Shown: positions 14,586 to 20,837 of the stretch, piece after piece
Layout: every line of letters starts with the position of its first letter
Numbering within the stretch: position 1 is the first letter of the stretch
Origin: Savagea sp.
GTDB taxonomy: Bacteria > Bacillota > Bacilli > Bacillales_A > Planococcaceae
Length of the DNA stretch: 20,837 bases
Reading direction: 5' to 3'
Assembly: GCA_030152585.1 (NCBI GenBank)
Contig: JASLJC010000137.1
Span: 1-20,837, forward strand
Notes under the pieces: generated by a model
Told to the model about the DNA's origin: nothing
What the model saw: the letters and a program-made list of their open reading frames with translations, nothing else
Databases searched by the model: none
Made by a program: the position numbers and the translations under genes

Positions 14586-16774
14586 CAAAACATGAACACG
14601 ATCATACGCACGACGAAGCATGTGAATGTAGTGTCGAACACGATGAACCGAAAAAACCGGTCATCATCAATCCGAAAAAAGCAGAAGAATTTCGGTTAGA
14701 AAATTTAAATTGCGCAAGTTGTGCAATTCAATTCGAAGAAAATGTTAAAAAATTACCGAATGTAAAAAATGTACACGTCAACTTCGGCGCATCGAAAGTA
14801 GCAATCGAAGGAGATGTGACGATTGAAGAATTAGAAGAAGCCGGTGCATTTGACGGTATTCTCGTTTCAGATACGCATCGAAAACGTAAAATGCCAAAAG
14901 TTCCGTTTTATAAAAAGAAAGAAAATATCGTCACGATGATTTCACTTGCATTTTTAATTATCGGATGGATCGTTTCACTCGAACTCAAACAAGATCATCC
15001 GGCAGCGATTGTGTTATTTGCGATTGCGATTTTAGTCGGAGGGACGAACATATTTAAAACAGGTTTCCAAAACATTATGAAACTTGAATTTGATTTGAAA
15101 GCGTTAATGACGATTGCGATTATCGGAGCAGCGATTATCGGAGAGTGGAAAGAAGCAGCAGTTATCGTCTTTTTATTCGCAATTAGTGAAGCGCTTGAAG
15201 CGTATTCGATGACGAAAGCACGTCAGTCGATTGAACAGTTAATGGACATTGCACCACCGACAGCAATCGTTCGTCGTGATGGCGAACTCGTCGAATTAGA
15301 TACAGAAGATATCGTCATTGGGGATACGTTAATCGTAAAGCCTGGAGAAAAAATTGCGATGGACGGTGTCGTCGCAACAGGTTCTTCGACCGTAAATGAA
15401 GCGGCTATTACAGGAGAATCAGTACCTGCGTTAAAAGGAGAAGGCGATGAAGTATTCGCCGGAACATTAAATGAAGAAGGTGCACTCGAAGTAACGGTGA
15501 CGAAACTTGTCGGCGATACGACGATTGCTAAAATTATTCACTTAGTCGAAGAAGCACAAGCGGAAAAAGCACCGACACAAAAATTCGTCGACCGCTTCTC
15601 AAAATATTACACACCTGTAATTATTTTAATTGCGATTTTAGTTATGACAATCCCTCCATTATTAGGAGCAGAGTGGCACCCGTGGGTTTACCAAGGGTTA
15701 GCGGTACTCGTCGTCGGGTGTCCGTGTGCGCTCGTCATTTCAACACCGGTTGCGATTGTAACAGCAATCGGCAATGCAGCACGACAAGGTGTATTAATTA
15801 AAGGTGGCGTCCATTTAGAAGAAACAGGGCATTTAAAAGCAGTTGCATTTGATAAAACCGGCACATTAACGAAAGGGTATCCTGAAGTAACGGATTTCGA
15901 ACCGATCGAACAGATCGATCGACATGAATTGTTACGTGGTATCGTTGCCGTAGAAGGGATGTCACAACACCCGTTAGGTCGAGCGATCGTTTCATACGGG
16001 ATGGCACACAATATCGGACGAGAAGAAGCGGAAGACTTCCAATCGGTTACGGGTAAAGGAGCGTATGCAACGTTTGAAGGTCACGACATTGCAATCGGTA
16101 GTATTCGTTGGGCACAAGAATTGTCGAACGTACCGAAAGAAGCCGAAACACGTGCGACCGCTTTACAAGCCGAAGGAAAATCAGTTATGGCGATCGTCTA
16201 TGACGGAATATTCGCTGGGTTTATCGCCGTAGCCGACCCGGTTCGAGAAGAAAGTAAAAAAGTTATTCAACAATTAAAAGAAAATGGAATTGAACATGTC
16301 GTCATGTTAACCGGCGACCACGAAGTGACAGCACGTGCTATCGCTAAAGAAATCGGGTTAACCGACGTGAAAGCGAGTTTAATGCCAGAAGATAAATTAG
16401 AAGCTATTCAACAATTGCGTACGCAATACGGAAAAGTTGCGATGGTCGGAGACGGGATTAATGACGCACCGGCCTTAGCTGCTGCAGATATCGGAATTGC
16501 AATGGGCGGTGCAGGAACTGATACAGCGCTTGAAACAGCAGACGTTGCTTTAATGGCAGATGAATTAGACCAACTCCCTTATACGATTCAATTAAGTCGA
16601 AAAACGTTGCGAATTATTAAAGAAAACATTATGTTTGCATTAGGGTTAAAAATACTCGCACTCTTGTTAATCATACCAGGATGGTTAACACTTTGGATTG
16701 CAATATTTGCAGATATGGGCGCAACATTAATCGTTGTTTTAAACTCACTTCGTCTTATTCGCATCCAAAAGTAA
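14582..16774 (+). CDS. cadA: P1B-type Cd/Zn/Pb-exporting ATPase CadA
   Basis: Membrane ATPase of 730 aa that pumps Cd(II), Zn(II) and Pb(II) out of the cell. The N-terminus is rich in His, Cys and acidic residues, followed by one HMA metal-binding domain with CASC (Cys44, Cys47). Eight membrane helices are expected. Core motifs: TGES actuator loop, CPC (380-382) in the sixth helix, phosphorylated Asp424 in DKTGT, the SQHPLG motif, GDGIND (623-628) and Asp711 in the last helix (FADMGATL), which marks the Zn/Cd/Pb subgroup. All catalytic residues are present. The start overlaps cadC by 4 bp with AGGAGG just upstream, so it is co-expressed and derepressed by CadC's metals. Confidence 0.95.
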   Translation: MTKHEHDHTHDEACECSVEHDEPKKPVIINPKKAEEFRLENLNCASCAIQFEENVKKLPNVKNVHVNFGASKVAIEGDVTIEELEEAGAFDGILVSDTHRKRKMPKVPFYKKKENIVTMISLAFLIIGWIVSLELKQDHPAAIVLFAIAILVGGTNIFKTGFQNIMKLEFDLKALMTIAIIGAAIIGEWKEAAVIVFLFAISEALEAYSMTKARQSIEQLMDIAPPTAIVRRDGELVELDTEDIVIGDTLIVKPGEKIAMDGVVATGSSTVNEAAITGESVPALKGEGDEVFAGTLNEEGALEVTVTKLVGDTTIAKIIHLVEEAQAEKAPTQKFVDRFSKYYTPVIILIAILVMTIPPLLGAEWHPWVYQGLAVLVVGCPCALVISTPVAIVTAIGNAARQGVLIKGGVHLEETGHLKAVAFDKTGTLTKGYPEVTDFEPIEQIDRHELLRGIVAVEGMSQHPLGRAIVSYGMAHNIGREEAEDFQSVTGKGAYATFEGHDIAIGSIRWAQELSNVPKEAETRATALQAEGKSVMAIVYDGIFAGFIAVADPVREESKKVIQQLKENGIEHVVMLTGDHEVTARAIAKEIGLTDVKASLMPEDKLEAIQQLRTQYGKVAMVGDGINDAPALAAADIGIAMGGAGTDTALETADVALMADELDQLPYTIQLSRKTLRIIKENIMFALGLKILALLLIIPGWLTLWIAIFADMGATLIVVLNSLRLIRIQK

Positions 16775-16797
16775 TGTGCGAATAGGGGGAGAACGCT

Positions 16798-17892
16798 ATG
16801 CAACTACAGCCATGGACGATGGAAGAAGTTGACCAACTGATCCATTTTATGACGACGAATACGTGGCCGTTTGATACAGAAGATGACTTCGGTCGCACAT
16901 TAATTGAAAAAACGATTGAAGAAGGCGGTTACGTATCAGATGATGTGAAAACATTTTGGGTACTAAATGAGAAAAAAGAACGGGTCGGAATCGTTAAAAT
17001 ATATGATTTACGAGACGATGTACCGTTGTTTGATTTACGTATTGCCGACCGTTATCGAGGGAATGGGTACGGTTCGCGAACGTTGAAAAAAGTCGCACAT
17101 TACGTCTTTTCATTGAAAGATGAAAAAATACGGCTTGCAGGTCATACGCGACAAGACCATGTTGCGATGCGAAAAACGTTTGAACGTGCCGGCTTCGTAA
17201 AAGAAGGGCAACTGCGTAGTGCTTGGTTTGCACCGAAAGAGAATCGATATTACGATGCGGTGACGTATGCGATGACGCGTGAAGATTTTGAACGCGGTAC
17301 TTCAACACCTGTCGTATGGGATCGATTTGAAGGGAAAGAGCCACTTTCAGGATTTCCTGAAGTGATCGAAACAGAACGACTTTATTTACGTATCCCGTTT
17401 ATCGAAGATGTCGAAAGCGTTTGGCGTGCTCAAATTCGATCGCATGAACAATTGAAGCAATGGCTCGCTTGGGCACAACAATTGCCGACGAAACAACATG
17501 TTGAAAAAAATGTACGCGAACGACTTGCCGATTTCATGTTAAAAAAACAATTTTCATTTCACATCTTTACGAAACGTCACGATGAATTCGTCGGAATCGT
17601 GACATTACAAAATATCGATTGGACGATACCGAAGTTCGAAATCGGCTATTGGCTCGATACTGCGCACAGCGGCCAAGGGTATATGATAGAAGCTGTCGAA
17701 CGTTTGACACAATTTGCATTCGATTCACTTTGTGCGCGTCGGATTGAAATACGCGTAGCGGAAAGAAACACGAAAAGTCGTGTCATTCCCGAGAAGCTCG
17801 GATTTCAACTCGAAGGGATACTACGTCAAAATGCTTTAACAGCCGACGGCACCCATTTGCGAAATACGTGTATTTATGGCAAGATTGAGTGA
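16798..17892 (+). CDS. double-domain GNAT acetyltransferase
   Basis: A 364-aa protein made of two GNAT acetyltransferase domains. Domain 1 (about 1-165) has the acetyl-CoA loop RGNGYG (87-92) in DRYRGNGYGSRTLKK. Domain 2 (about 185-364) is RimJ/RimL-like: it opens with VIETERLYLRIP and carries SGQGYM (291-296) in IGYWLDTAHSGQGY. No signal peptide or membrane segment is seen. Typical single-domain members are about 160-190 aa, so this is a fusion. AGGGGGAG lies 7 nt before the ATG, 23 bp after cadA and with no terminator between, so it should be transcribed with the cad operon. Its substrate is unknown, and a link to metal resistance is only suggested by position. Confidence 0.88.
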   Translation: MQLQPWTMEEVDQLIHFMTTNTWPFDTEDDFGRTLIEKTIEEGGYVSDDVKTFWVLNEKKERVGIVKIYDLRDDVPLFDLRIADRYRGNGYGSRTLKKVAHYVFSLKDEKIRLAGHTRQDHVAMRKTFERAGFVKEGQLRSAWFAPKENRYYDAVTYAMTREDFERGTSTPVVWDRFEGKEPLSGFPEVIETERLYLRIPFIEDVESVWRAQIRSHEQLKQWLAWAQQLPTKQHVEKNVRERLADFMLKKQFSFHIFTKRHDEFVGIVTLQNIDWTIPKFEIGYWLDTAHSGQGYMIEAVERLTQFAFDSLCARRIEIRVAERNTKSRVIPEKLGFQLEGILRQNALTADGTHLRNTCIYGKIE

Positions 17893-17901
17893 TGCTAGTA
17901 G

Positions 17902-17930
17902 TTGTCAATTCACTCGATTGTTGACATAAT
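17902..17930 (+). promoter_or_regulatory. mntR promoter candidate
   Basis: TTGTCA (17902-17907) and CATAAT (17925-17930) are 17 nt apart, the same hexamers as the proximal murB promoter. The start site (~17937) would fall in the left arm of the cad-operon terminator. A second candidate, TTGACA (17921-17926) with TATACA (17945-17950) at 18 nt, overlaps the same hairpin. The two cannot be separated by reading alone. Confidence 0.55.
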
Positions 17931-17933
17931 AGA

Positions 17934-17963
17934 AGAGGATGATGTATACATCGTCCTCTTTTT
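17934..17963 (+). terminator. terminator after the cad operon
   Basis: AGAGGATGATG pairs with CATCGTCCTCT (one G-U) around TATA, followed by a five-T run. It closes cadC-cadA-GNAT and lies within the promoter region of mntR. Confidence 0.88.
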
Positions 17964-18013
17964 CGTACGTTAAGAAAAAGAATCGATGTGTACAATTAAC
18001 GGGAGGTGGGAAG

Positions 18014-18421
18014 ATGGCAACACCTGGGATGGAAGATTATATTGAACAAATTTATTTACAATACGAAATGCGAGGGGAAGCACGCGTTTCGGATATTGCC
18101 GAAGCACTATCTGTATTACCGTCTTCAGTGACGAAAATGGTTCAACGACTCGATCGAGAAGGATACGTCGTATACGAACGGTATCGTGGACTTGAATTAA
18201 CGGAAAAAGGATTACATTTCGGAAAAAAACTCGTACGTCGTCACGAAATGTTAGAACAATTTTTACGTCTGATTGGCGTAGAAGAAGAGAACATTTACAA
18301 CGACGTAGAAGGAATTGAACACCATTTAAGTTGGAACGCGATGGATCGTATTACGGACCTTGTCGCCACGATGGAAAAAAGTCCGGAATTTCTCGAAAAA
18401 TTAAAAGAAATTCGGTCATAA
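18014..18421 (+). CDS. mntR: manganese-responsive repressor MntR (DtxR family)
   Basis: Metal-dependent DNA-binding protein of 135 aa that represses manganese importers, and in B. subtilis also activates Mn exporters, when Mn(II) is high. The winged helix (VSDIAEALSVLPSSVTKMVQ) is followed by the dimerisation domain. The six metal ligands known from B. subtilis MntR are all present at the same positions: Asp8, Glu11, His77, Glu99, Glu102 and His103. The C-terminus is a few residues shorter than the 142-aa Bacillus protein. The start is ATG 18014 with GGGAGGTGGG upstream; a longer in-frame start at 17939 lies in the terminator hairpin. No Mn transporter gene is in view, but two MntR-like sites are (1192, 9244). 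It is co-transcribed with cvfB 15 bp downstream. Confidence 0.96.
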   Translation: MATPGMEDYIEQIYLQYEMRGEARVSDIAEALSVLPSSVTKMVQRLDREGYVVYERYRGLELTEKGLHFGKKLVRRHEMLEQFLRLIGVEEENIYNDVEGIEHHLSWNAMDRITDLVATMEKSPEFLEKLKEIRS

Positions 18422-18436
18422 AAAGAAGGATGATGA

Positions 18437-19294
18437 ATGATGGAAATAAAAGCGGGTACTATTCAAACGATGCGTTATGTCGAAGATGAAGGGTCACGTC
18501 ATCGATTTGAAAATGAAGACGTAACAGTATTATTAAATGCATCGGATTTACAAGAAGAACTGGAAAATGGAGAAGAAATTGATCTTTTCCTTTACGTCGA
18601 TCGTCGCGGTGAATTAACAGGAACGACATATTTACCTGAAATGACGACAACATCATACGGCTGGGCACAAGTATTACGTCAAGCGGAAGAAGGCGTTTAT
18701 GTCGATATCGGTTCGACGATTGAAGTGCTCGTAGACCGCGATGACTTACCGCGTTTCCGTCACTTATGGCCAGAAGCAGGCGATCAATTATTGATGACGC
18801 TTCGTACAGATGGCGGCGGAACGATTTTTGCACGACTTGCAACGGAAACAGTCGTTCAAGAGATGATCGATGAAGCACAACCGAAAATGCACAATGCAGA
18901 CGTACAAGCCCGTCCGTATCGACTTTTACCGGTCGGAACTTTTTTATTAACGGAAGGGCGTAAAATGTTCCGTATTTTCGTACATGAATCGGAACGTCAA
19001 AAAGAACCACGTCTCGGCGAACTCGTTAACGTTCGGATTATCGGAGTGAAAGAAGACGGAACGTTAAACGGCTCCTTTTTACCACGTCGAGAAGAGCGTC
19101 TCGACGATGATGCACAAACGATTTACGACTATTTAGAACAAGTAGGCGGCGTTATGCCTTATACGGATCGTTCGGAACCGGAAGCGATTCGTACGACGTT
19201 CCAAATGAGTAAAGGGGCATTTAAGCGTGCGCTCGGTCGCCTTATGAAAAAAGGATTAATCGAGCAAACAGAAGGACAAACGCGCCAAAAATAA
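18437..19294 (+). CDS. cvfB: CvfB/YitL-family S1-type RNA-binding protein
   Basis: Cytoplasmic protein of 285 aa in the CvfB/YitL family: tandem S1-like beta-barrel domains followed by a C-terminal winged helix. Marks of the family are YGWAQVLRQAEEGVYVDIG (S1 domain start), VDRDDLPRFRHLWPEAGD, a middle S1-like region around GELVNVRIIGVKEDGTLNGS, and a C-terminal helix-turn-helix region (TTFQMSKGAFKRALGRLMKK). In Staphylococcus aureus CvfB affects virulence gene expression and binds RNA; its role elsewhere is less clear. AAGGA lies 6 nt before ATG 18437 and 9 nt before the next ATG at 18440, so either may be used. It follows mntR by 15 bp and no terminator follows it. Confidence 0.9.
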   Translation: MMEIKAGTIQTMRYVEDEGSRHRFENEDVTVLLNASDLQEELENGEEIDLFLYVDRRGELTGTTYLPEMTTTSYGWAQVLRQAEEGVYVDIGSTIEVLVDRDDLPRFRHLWPEAGDQLLMTLRTDGGGTIFARLATETVVQEMIDEAQPKMHNADVQARPYRLLPVGTFLLTEGRKMFRIFVHESERQKEPRLGELVNVRIIGVKEDGTLNGSFLPRREERLDDDAQTIYDYLEQVGGVMPYTDRSEPEAIRTTFQMSKGAFKRALGRLMKKGLIEQTEGQTRQK

Positions 19295-19357
19295 GGAAGA
19301 TGCAACTTATTACATTGTAAAACGTACAAAGAGTAATAGAAAAAAGGAGTGATGTTG

Positions 19358-20296
19358 ATGAAACGTTGGACTGCGATGCTTACTGCTTTTATTTTAACGT
19401 TATCTGTTTTATTCGCTTCCACATCCGCACAAGCGGTCGAAGTGATCGATGAAAAGTTAGGCGTACCGATCGTCGTTTACGGTGCGAACTTAAGCCCATC
19501 GGAAAAACAGAGCGTACAAACGAGCTTACGAGCAGAAGGTGACGTGGAAGAGCACGTCGTAACAGGACAAGATTTAGTAAAATATATTCCAGACGGCAAT
19601 GCGAACGCGCGTATGTTTTCTTCCGTCAAAATTACACGTCAAGATAAAGGCAAAGGGCTTGTCATTCAAGTCGTTACCCCTGATAATATTACACAGGTTA
19701 CACCTGGGATGTACGAAACGGCAATGTTTACAGCGGGGGTAGAAGATGCCATCGTTGAAGTAGCAGCACCGAAACCAGTAACGGGTCATTCGGCGCTCGT
19801 CGGGATTTACAAAGCGTATGAAGCGACAGGTGCTGTCCTCGATACGGATCGAACGGACGTTGCAAATGATGAATTAAGTTTAGCGACAAAATTAGCAGAC
19901 GAAGCGGGGATCGATGAAGATCGGATTACGCAATTATTAACTGAAATTAAACAACAAATTGCCGATCAAAACCCAGCGACGAAAGAAGATGTAGAACGAA
20001 TCGTTCAAGAACAATTACAAAAATTAGATATCCAATTAAGCGATGCCGACCGTCAATTGTTAATTGACTTAATGGACCGAATCCGTGGACTCGATATTGA
20101 TTTTGGTAAATTGTCAGAACAACTCGGAGATTTAACATCAAAATTGAAAGAAAAATTCGATTCGATTGATCCGAGTTTTTGGGACGATGTGAAACAATTT
20201 TTCCGTAACTTGTGGGAAAGTGTGCGTTCTTTCTTTAGTTCAAAAGAAGAGGCACCGACACCTGCACCAGCAGTAGATGAATCTGTAAACGAATAG
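19358..20296 (+). CDS. ypuA: secreted DUF1002 (YpuA-like) protein
   Basis: Exported protein of 312 aa of the DUF1002 family, represented by Bacillus YpuA, with no assigned activity. A signal peptide (MKRWTAMLTAFILTLSVLFA...) ends in AQA, with likely cleavage near residue 26. The globular part (about 27-165) has GVPIVVYGANLSPSEKQ and VTGHSALVGIYKAYE. Residues about 190-275 are helical and charged, probably coiled coil, and the tail is Pro/Ala/Glu rich (EEAPTPAPAVDE). Cysteines are absent. AAGGAG (19344-19349) favours ATG 19358, 8 nt away, over GTG 19349 and ATG 19352, which are too close. It sits 63 bp after cvfB without a visible terminator. Confidence 0.86.
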   Translation: MKRWTAMLTAFILTLSVLFASTSAQAVEVIDEKLGVPIVVYGANLSPSEKQSVQTSLRAEGDVEEHVVTGQDLVKYIPDGNANARMFSSVKITRQDKGKGLVIQVVTPDNITQVTPGMYETAMFTAGVEDAIVEVAAPKPVTGHSALVGIYKAYEATGAVLDTDRTDVANDELSLATKLADEAGIDEDRITQLLTEIKQQIADQNPATKEDVERIVQEQLQKLDIQLSDADRQLLIDLMDRIRGLDIDFGKLSEQLGDLTSKLKEKFDSIDPSFWDDVKQFFRNLWESVRSFFSSKEEAPTPAPAVDESVNE

Positions 20297-20311
20297 AAGG
20301 GGATGAATGAA

Positions 20312-20614
20312 ATGGAATTAAATTTACAATATGTTGATTTTGGAGATGACAGTTTTAGTTTCCGACAAATGGATGGAGAAGAACGTCTCGCTGAAATTAC
20401 GTGGACGATGTTAGGAGACGTCATGGTCGTTGATCATACGTTCGTATCAGAAAAATTACGCGGTCAAGGGGTTGCGAAGCAATTGTTAGATCGAGCTGTC
20501 GCATATGCACGCGAAAACAATTACAAAATTGAACCAGTCTGTTCATACGTTATTACAGCGTTCAAACGTTACCCAGAATACGACGACGTAAAATGTGACG
20601 TCGACGTACAATAA
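20312..20614 (+). CDS. small YjdJ-type GNAT protein
   Basis: Minimal GNAT-fold protein of about 100 aa, resembling the YjdJ-type/Acetyltransf_CG group (a compact acetyltransferase core). Seen are RLAEITW, VVDHTFVSEKLRGQGVAKQLLDRA (the acetyl-CoA loop RGQGVA) and the C-terminal IEPVCSYVITAFKRYPEY, a hallmark of the group. The substrate is unknown. ATG 20312 is preferred because GAAGGGG ends at 20302, 9 nt upstream; the in-frame ATG 20303 would abut the binding site. It lies 15 bp after the DUF1002 gene and is the last gene of that unit. Confidence 0.88.
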   Translation: MELNLQYVDFGDDSFSFRQMDGEERLAEITWTMLGDVMVVDHTFVSEKLRGQGVAKQLLDRAVAYARENNYKIEPVCSYVITAFKRYPEYDDVKCDVDVQ

Positions 20615-20634
20615 CTGAAACAAAAAAGATCACT

Positions 20635-20684
20635 AAAAACCTAGTTTCCCTTTACTTCAAAAAGAGCGGAGACTAGGTTTTTTT
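20635..20684 (+). terminator. terminator closing the mntR-cvfB-ypuA-GNAT unit
   Basis: AAAAACCTAGT pairs perfectly with ACTAGGTTTTT, with four further inner pairs (TTCC/GGAG), a long internal loop and a T run. Confidence 0.85.
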
Positions 20685-20699
20685 ATATGCAGAATGTTT

Positions 20700-20837
20700 G
20701 GTTCTATAATATATGTTGGGGTTTTCACACAATTCCTTCGGATTTGCATGCTTGCCGCGGGCTCGCTCTTCAACTTCCCAAGCAAGTTTTTCCCGGGAAC
20801 TTGCTTGGGTGATTTTCAGAGCTCGCAATTCCGCTGG
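20700..20837. other. gene-free right end, possibly part of a repeated or mobile element
   Basis: After a TATAAT-containing stretch (20705-20710) the base composition becomes clearly richer in G and C than nearby gaps, with CCGCGG (20756-20761), repeated GCTCGC (20761 and 20821) and a strong hairpin. No ORF is visible. The opening GGTTCTATAATATATGTTGGGG is reminiscent of an insertion-sequence end (ISL3-like) but I cannot confirm this. It could equally be a dispersed intergenic repeat cut by the window edge. Confidence 0.35.
20777..20809. repeat. 12-bp perfect inverted repeat
   Basis: CCCAAGCAAGTT and AACTTGCTTGGG flank TTTCCCGGG. There is no T run after it, so it is not a standard terminator. 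It lies in the GC-richer right end and could be a dispersed palindromic repeat or a mobile-element hairpin. Confidence 0.7.

Noticed and set aside
17939..18013. In-frame upstream extension of MntR
   Set aside because: It begins inside a terminator stem; MntR metal ligand numbering fits only the start at 18014.
18459..19010. 183-aa open frame on the minus strand inside cvfB
   Set aside because: It has no recognisable domain, and its composition is that of an antisense shadow of a well-supported gene.
1..20837. CRISPR arrays, tRNA or rRNA genes, prophage or a complete transposase gene
   Set aside because: I saw no regularly spaced repeats, cloverleaf-like blocks, rRNA motifs or transposase domains in the window.

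Overview
The window is chromosomal DNA from a low-GC Gram-positive bacterium of the class Bacilli, most likely Bacillales. The evidence is the close protein resemblance to Bacillus-type YclNOPQ, BmrA, YkvI, PpaC, MurB, MntR, CvfB/YitL and YpuA, strong AGGAGG-type ribosome binding sites, housekeeping sigma-A-like promoters and many classical U-tailed terminators. I cannot name a genus. All recognised genes are on the + strand. I see no tRNA, rRNA, CRISPR array, prophage or complete insertion sequence.

Layout. 1-1079: a lipoprotein of the DUF6612/LolA-like kind with its own terminator. 1192-5049: a four-gene iron-siderophore ABC importer (yclNOPQ type, petrobactin-like) behind a promoter bracketed by two Fur boxes, with an MntR-like box further upstream. 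5145-6134: an unrecognised two-part soluble protein. 6151-7951: a BmrA-type half-size multidrug ABC exporter. 7983-9194: a YkvI-type LeuT-fold membrane protein whose mRNA would start in a long hairpin. 9207-10437: manganese-dependent inorganic pyrophosphatase with a ~220-nt structured leader. 10469-11303: a FrnE-like DsbA-family protein. 11312-14033: murB followed by a CPA1-type K+(Na+)/H+ antiporter with an RCK_C tail. The antiporter start lies inside a short ORF that has its own strong ribosome binding site. 14119-17963: cadC-cadA (Cd/Zn/Pb sensor and P1B-ATPase) plus a double GNAT acetyltransferase. 17902-20684: mntR, cvfB, a secreted DUF1002 protein and a small GNAT protein, ending in a terminator. 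20700-20837: a gene-free, more GC-rich, palindrome-bearing end that looks like part of a repeated or mobile element.

The unifying theme is metal homeostasis: iron-siderophore uptake (Fur), Cd/Zn/Pb efflux (CadC/CadA), manganese sensing (MntR) and a manganese enzyme (PpaC). Two metalloregulated promoters, for ycl and cad, share one architecture. Each has one operator just upstream of -35 and one just downstream of the start site, with centres 66 and 64 bp apart (about six helical turns). Two sites resembling the Bacillus MntR operator lie upstream of the ycl operon and over the ppaC start site, which suggests a local manganese/iron cross-talk that can be tested. I did not find an unmistakably new multi-gene system. 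The most novel items are the paired-operator promoters, the leader peptide overlapping the antiporter start, the hairpin leader of ykvI, the ppaC leader, the fused GNAT gene after cadA and the uncharacterised protein at 5269-6084.
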